Source: Deltaproteobacteria bacterium RBG_16_54_11 | GTDB lineage: Bacteria > Desulfobacterota > B13-G15 > RBG-16-54-18 | Direction: 5' to 3' | NCBI GenBank assembly: GCA_001797905.1 | Contig: MGQS01000073.1 | Coordinates: 38,943 to 47,383, forward strand | DNA length: 8,441 nt | Shown here: piece after piece, positions 5,316 through 8,441 of the stretch | Numbering within the stretch: the stretch's first letter is position 1 | Layout of the letters: every line of letters begins with the position of its first letter | The notes under the pieces: generated by a model | The model's input: only the letters and a program-made list of their open reading frames with translations | Databases searched by the model: none | Told to the model about the DNA's origin: nothing | Translations under genes and position numbers: made by a program

Positions 5316-6530
5316 ATGAAGGAGATGAGAGATGTCGTAATCGTCGGATATTTGAGGACGGCCCAATCCAGATCAAGACCGAATGAGCCCGAAAGGGATG
5401 TATTCTACAAGTTGAGGGCCGATGATCTCCTGGCGCGCCTGCTGCCGGAGGTGCTCAAGAGGAGCAAGGTGAAGCCCGAGGAGGTGGACGATTTTCTGGT
5501 GGGGGCCGCAGTGGGGGTGAACGAGAATTGGACCTATGGCGGCAGGTACCCCATCTTGCTTGCCGATCTGCCGCAAACCATTCCGGCCAAGTTCGTGGAT
5601 CAGCAGTGCGGCTCTTCCATGGCCGGCATCCACATCGGCTTTCTGGAAATAGCAGCCGGCTTTGCGGATACGGTGCTCGTGGGAGGGATGGAGCACATGA
5701 CCCGGAATTACGGCGCTAAGCTGCGGGCAAAGGAAGGCGCTATCAGCCCTAACCCCCGTTTTCTGAACGACAAGGCCATGCAGCATTGGGACTATGCCAC
5801 CCTGTCCAATATGGGATTTACGGCGGAGAAACTCTTCACGCTGAGGGATTTCACGAAAGAGGACATGGACCGATGGGGCACCCGCTCTCATAACCTGGCG
5901 GAAAAGGCGCAGAAGGAGGGCTTCTTCAAAGACGAGATACTTCCCATCGAGGCCGAACAGGCTGACGGCTCCATGATGGTGGTTGATAGAGACATGGCCG
6001 TACGGGCCGGCGCCACGTACGAGGGCATGAGGGATCTCAAGCCGGCATTTAAAGAAGACGGCGTGATCACCGCCGGAAACTCCTCTCCTTTGAATGCAGC
6101 GGCCACATCCATGATCCTTATGTCCAAGGAGAAGGCCAAAAAGAAAGGGCTCAAGCCCATGGCCACCATCCGTTCCATCGGCTTTGCCGGGGTTGACCCC
6201 ACGATCATGGGCGTGGGTCCGGTGCCGGCAAGCAAGAGAGCCCTCGAAGCAATCGGACTAAAGGCAAAGGATATCGATTACTGGGAGATCAACGAGGCAT
6301 TCTGCCTCGTTGCGCTCAACTGCATCAAAGAACTGGGGATAGATCCGGACCGGGTCAATGTCATGGGCGGCGGCACCGCTATCGGCCACCCGCTGGGGGC
6401 CACCGGCAACCGGCTGGTCGGGACCCTCGCGCGCATCCTTCAGCTAAAAGGCGCCCGCTACGGCCTGGCCAATGCCTGCTGCGGGGGAGGGCAGGGCGTT
6501 GCCACGATCATCGAGAGAGAGAAGTATTAA
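5316..6530 (+). CDS. Thiolase (acetyl-CoA acyl-/acetyltransferase family)
   Basis: 404 residues, normal thiolase length. Cytoplasmic enzyme that cleaves a 3-oxoacyl-CoA with CoA to acetyl-CoA and a shortened acyl-CoA, or condenses two acetyl-CoA in reverse. All catalytic elements are visible: nucleophile Cys98 in [10 protein letters not shown]326 in N-E-A-F; His358 in [14 protein letters not shown]; and acid/base Cys388 in [10 protein letters not shown] second cysteine (389) fills the position usually taken by a branched residue. The N-terminus begins with the usual V-V-I-V-G-Y-L-R-T. The next gene is a 3-hydroxyacyl-CoA dehydrogenase, the preceding step in beta-oxidation, so a degradative role is likely. 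Chain length cannot be read off: acetoacetyl-CoA is plausible, and longer or dicarboxylic substrates from aromatic breakdown remain possible. Confidence 0.95.
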   Translation: MKEMRDVVIVGYLRTAQSRSRPNEPERDVFYKLRADDLLARLLPEVLKRSKVKPEEVDDFLVGAAVGVNENWTYGGRYPILLADLPQTIPAKFVDQQCGSSMAGIHIGFLEIAAGFADTVLVGGMEHMTRNYGAKLRAKEGAISPNPRFLNDKAMQHWDYATLSNMGFTAEKLFTLRDFTKEDMDRWGTRSHNLAEKAQKEGFFKDEILPIEAEQADGSMMVVDRDMAVRAGATYEGMRDLKPAFKEDGVITAGNSSPLNAAATSMILMSKEKAKKKGLKPMATIRSIGFAGVDPTIMGVGPVPASKRALEAIGLKAKDIDYWEINEAFCLVALNCIKELGIDPDRVNVMGGGTAIGHPLGATGNRLVGTLARILQLKGARYGLANACCGGGQGVATIIEREKY

Positions 6531-6577
6531 AGCAGGTGTTGCGAGAGAACGGTTTCCGAGTGCTGGGATTCGGAACT

Positions 6578-6603
6578 GTTGACAACCATCAAGGGCAGTC
6601 AAC
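6578..6603. repeat. Inverted repeat GTTGAC-N14-GTCAAC before the dehydrogenase gene
   Basis: GTTGAC (6578-6583) and GTCAAC (6598-6603) are exact reverse complements 14 bases apart, just upstream of the ribosome site. TTGACA at 6579-6584 resembles a -35 box, but no acceptable -10 follows at 16-18 bases. A weak hairpin (TTCCGA at 6554-6559 with TCGGAA at 6570-6575) lies just before. These may be internal regulatory elements; low confidence. Confidence 0.3.
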
Positions 6604-6618
6604 GATAAGGAGGGAGCG

Positions 6619-7773
6619 ATGAACGTTGCAGACATTATTAAGACGGTAGCGGTAATCGGTGCCGGCGATATGGGACACGGGATCGCGGAGGTGGCCCTTA
6701 TAGCGGGTTACAAGGTCTATCTTCGTGATATCAACCAGGAGTTCGTGGATCGGGGGGTTGCGCGCATACGTGAGAGTCTAACCAAGCTTGTGTCGAAGGG
6801 AAAGGTCACGGCGGAGCACGAGAAAAAGATCAATGCGGAGCTCCTTAAGCCCTGCGTGGACCTGAAGGAGGCCGTGCGTGAGGCTGATCTGGTTATCGAG
6901 GCCATTCCCGAGATCATGGAATTGAAAAAGGAGACCTTCGCCGCCGTCGATGCGGCCACGAAGCCCCATACCCTTATGGCTTCCAATACCTCGACCATGA
7001 AGATCACCGAGATTGCTTCGCTCACCAAGAGACCGGAAAAGGTCCTGGGCCTTCACTACTTTAACCCCGCGGTGCTCATGAGGCTCGTGGAGGTCATCAG
7101 GGGGGAAAAGACCTCGGATGAGACCATGCAGGTGGCCTTCGATTTTGTCTTGAAGAACGGCAAGGTTCCGGTTCGCGTGGAAAAAGACGTGCCCGGTTTC
7201 ATTGTAAACCGGGTTCAGGCGCCGAGCGGCCTCCTGTTGACCTGCATCGTCGATGAGGGGATTGCCCAGCCTGAAGAGGTCGATGCCCTGATGCGGAAGC
7301 TCGGCATGCCCATGGGACCGTTCGAGCTTATGGACTATACCGGCCTCGATGTTAGTTATCACGCCCGTAACTACTATGCCAAGGTGATCAATCCGGACTT
7401 CGCGCCCGGACGGACCATAGAGGCAAAGTTCAAGGCAGGCCAACTGGGCAAAAAGACGGGAAAAGGATTCTTTGACTGGTCCAAAGGCAGGCCTGAAATA
7501 GACATGTCCAAGGCCACGGATAAGGTGGACCCCATGGATCTCATTGCCGTGCAAATCAACGAGGCCACCAAGCTCATCGAGATGGGGGTCTGCTCGGCCG
7601 AGGATGTCGATACGGCGATCGTCAACGGCACGGGTAATGCCGTTGGCCCCATGAGCGTTGCCAAGGGGCAGGAGCCGGCGGATCTGACCAAGCGCTTGGA
7701 AGGGCTGGCCAAGAAATTTAACAAGGAGATCTTTAAGCCGACCAAGATGATAAGGGAAGGAAGATATAGATAA
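6619..7773 (+). CDS. 3-Hydroxyacyl-CoA dehydrogenase with tandem C-terminal domains
   Basis: 384 residues, about 100 longer than minimal 3-hydroxybutyryl-CoA dehydrogenase (around 280). Oxidises (S)-3-hydroxyacyl-CoA to 3-oxoacyl-CoA with NAD+. The N-terminal Rossmann fold carries G14-A-G16-D-M-G19 and Asp37 at the end of strand 2, which favours NAD over NADP. Catalytic residues fit the family spacing: Ser125 in N-T-S-T, His146 in L-H-Y-F-N-P, Glu158 twelve residues on, and Asn197 in P-G-F-I-V-N-R. The first C-terminal domain ends near G-K-K-T-G-K-G-F-F-D-W. The extra region (about 300-384) begins D-P-M-D-L-I-A-V-Q-I-N-E-A-T-K-L-I-E-M-G and contains G-N-A-V-G-P-M, a second 3HCDH C-terminal repeat as in multidomain FadB-like enzymes, here without a crotonase domain. 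ATG 6619 follows a strong AAGGAGGGAG site, 88 bases after the thiolase stop, so cotranscription is likely. Confidence 0.95.
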   Translation: MNVADIIKTVAVIGAGDMGHGIAEVALIAGYKVYLRDINQEFVDRGVARIRESLTKLVSKGKVTAEHEKKINAELLKPCVDLKEAVREADLVIEAIPEIMELKKETFAAVDAATKPHTLMASNTSTMKITEIASLTKRPEKVLGLHYFNPAVLMRLVEVIRGEKTSDETMQVAFDFVLKNGKVPVRVEKDVPGFIVNRVQAPSGLLLTCIVDEGIAQPEEVDALMRKLGMPMGPFELMDYTGLDVSYHARNYYAKVINPDFAPGRTIEAKFKAGQLGKKTGKGFFDWSKGRPEIDMSKATDKVDPMDLIAVQINEATKLIEMGVCSAEDVDTAIVNGTGNAVGPMSVAKGQEPADLTKRLEGLAKKFNKEIFKPTKMIREGRYR

Positions 7774-7836
7774 TTCCTTCGCACCATCGTATCGGATAAC
7801 CCCCTGGTATCGAAGCGCGGGTAGGAGAAGGACATC

Positions 7837-8441
7837 ATGGATCTGGAAGAACGCGTGGAGCACGGCTACGCCGACAGCGGCGGGGTCAAGATCCACTATG
7901 CAAGCCTTGGGTCCGGGCCGCTCATGGTGATGATCCATGGGTTCCCCGACTACTGGTACACCTGGCGCTCTCAGATGGAGGCGCTTTCAGAAGCATATCA
8001 GTGCGTTGCCATCGATTTGCGCGGCTACAACCTGAGCGACAAGCCCAAGGGGGTGGACAACTACGCCTTGGACGTCCTCGTGGGGGATGTCGCGGCCGTG
8101 ATCAAACATCTGGGGAGAGACAAGGCCATCCTGGTTGGTCATGATTGGGGCGGCGCAATCTCGTGGGCGTTTGCCTTGACTCGCCCGGAGATGCTCGACA
8201 GGCTCATCATCCTGAATGTGCCTCACCCCCGGGGATTTGCCAGGGAGCTGGCCGATAATCCCCTGCAGCAGCGGAGCAGCCAGTATGCCAGGGATTACCA
8301 AAAAGAAGATGCTCACGTAAAGATCAAGGCCGCGGATCTTGCCTTTTGGGTCAGGGATCCTGAGGCAAAGAAAAAATATGTAGAGGCCTTCGAGCGATCG
8401 GACCTTGAGGCGATGCTCAATTACTACAAGCGGAGCTTTGC
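7837..8441 (+). CDS. Alpha/beta hydrolase, epoxide hydrolase / haloalkane dehalogenase type, 5' part (3' end outside window)
   Basis: First 201 residues; the frame stays open to the window end. ATG 7837 follows AGGAGAAGG (7823-7831) at 5 bases. Visible motifs: oxyanion-hole H34-G-F-P37 followed by D-Y-W-Y-T-W-R, typical of epoxide hydrolases; [11 protein letters not shown]; and the nucleophile elbow G-H-D103-W-G-G. An aspartate nucleophile points to the epoxide hydrolase/dehalogenase branch, not to Ser-based esterases or thioesterases. Start of the cap domain: N-V-P-H-P-R-G-F. The catalytic His and third acid should lie beyond the window. The gene is 63 bases after the dehydrogenase and is probably in the same operon, where it may act on an intermediate or side product of the acyl-CoA pathway. 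The exact substrate is unknown, and family members include C-C and ester hydrolases. Confidence 0.9.
   Translation, partial: MDLEERVEHGYADSGGVKIHYASLGSGPLMVMIHGFPDYWYTWRSQMEALSEAYQCVAIDLRGYNLSDKPKGVDNYALDVLVGDVAAVIKHLGRDKAILVGHDWGGAISWAFALTRPEMLDRLIILNVPHPRGFARELADNPLQQRSSQYARDYQKEDAHVKIKAADLAFWVRDPEAKKKYVEAFERSDLEAMLNYYKRSF

Noticed and set aside
5373..5891. 172-codon open frame on the - strand
   Set aside because: Antisense to the thiolase coding region, with no recognisable protein features.
6579..6607. Sigma70 promoter for the dehydrogenase gene (TTGACA at 6579)
   Set aside because: The -35 box is perfect, but the bases at 16-18 spacing do not resemble a -10 box.
6778..7938. 386-codon open frame on the - strand
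   Set aside because: It is antisense to the dehydrogenase gene and the start of the hydrolase gene, both firmly identified. Its His- and Gly-rich composition is typical of a shadow frame.

Overview
The window looks like chromosomal DNA of a moderately GC-rich strict anaerobe, most likely a deltaproteobacterium (Desulfobacterota) of the syntrophic, sulfate-reducing or aromatic-degrading kind. This is inferred from gene content: an aldehyde:ferredoxin oxidoreductase (AOR) family tungsten-type enzyme, a four-cluster ferredoxin-like protein, NiFe-hydrogenase maturation genes and acyl-CoA beta-oxidation genes lie together. All recognisable genes are on the + strand. No rRNA, tRNA, IS element, phage gene or CRISPR array was seen.

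Layout. (1) 2-520: 3' end of a nitronate monooxygenase/FabK-like flavoprotein gene. (2) 521-816: gene-free stretch with a perfect 14-bp hairpin and a second composite hairpin. (3) 817-1838: hypA and hypB, overlapping at the stop/start (TAGTG). (4) 1981-5185: an apparent operon of a 116-aa protein of unknown family, a 697-aa AOR-family oxidoreductase (ATGA overlap with the small gene) and a 241-aa Tat-signal protein with four 4Fe-4S clusters. (5) 5186-5315: intergenic region with a near-consensus sigma70 promoter whose -35 box lies inside an inverted repeat. (6) 5316-8441: thiolase, 3-hydroxyacyl-CoA dehydrogenase with a tandem C-terminal domain, and the 5' part of an alpha/beta hydrolase of the epoxide hydrolase/haloalkane dehalogenase type, probably one catabolic operon.

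How the genes may work together. The dehydrogenase and thiolase would carry out the last two beta-oxidation steps: 3-hydroxyacyl-CoA to 3-oxoacyl-CoA, then cleavage with CoA to release acetyl-CoA. The AOR-family enzyme and its iron-sulfur partner would form a redox module for an aldehyde/acid or acyl-type substrate that the sequence does not identify. HypA and HypB deliver nickel to NiFe hydrogenase precursors; no hydrogenase structural gene is visible. The least explained parts are the small protein coupled to the AOR-family gene and the contrast between a Tat-targeted iron-sulfur subunit and a catalytic subunit with no signal peptide. The closest architecture I recall is the E. coli ydh operon (YdhV plus YdhX/YdhY-like proteins), whose physiological function is also not well defined.
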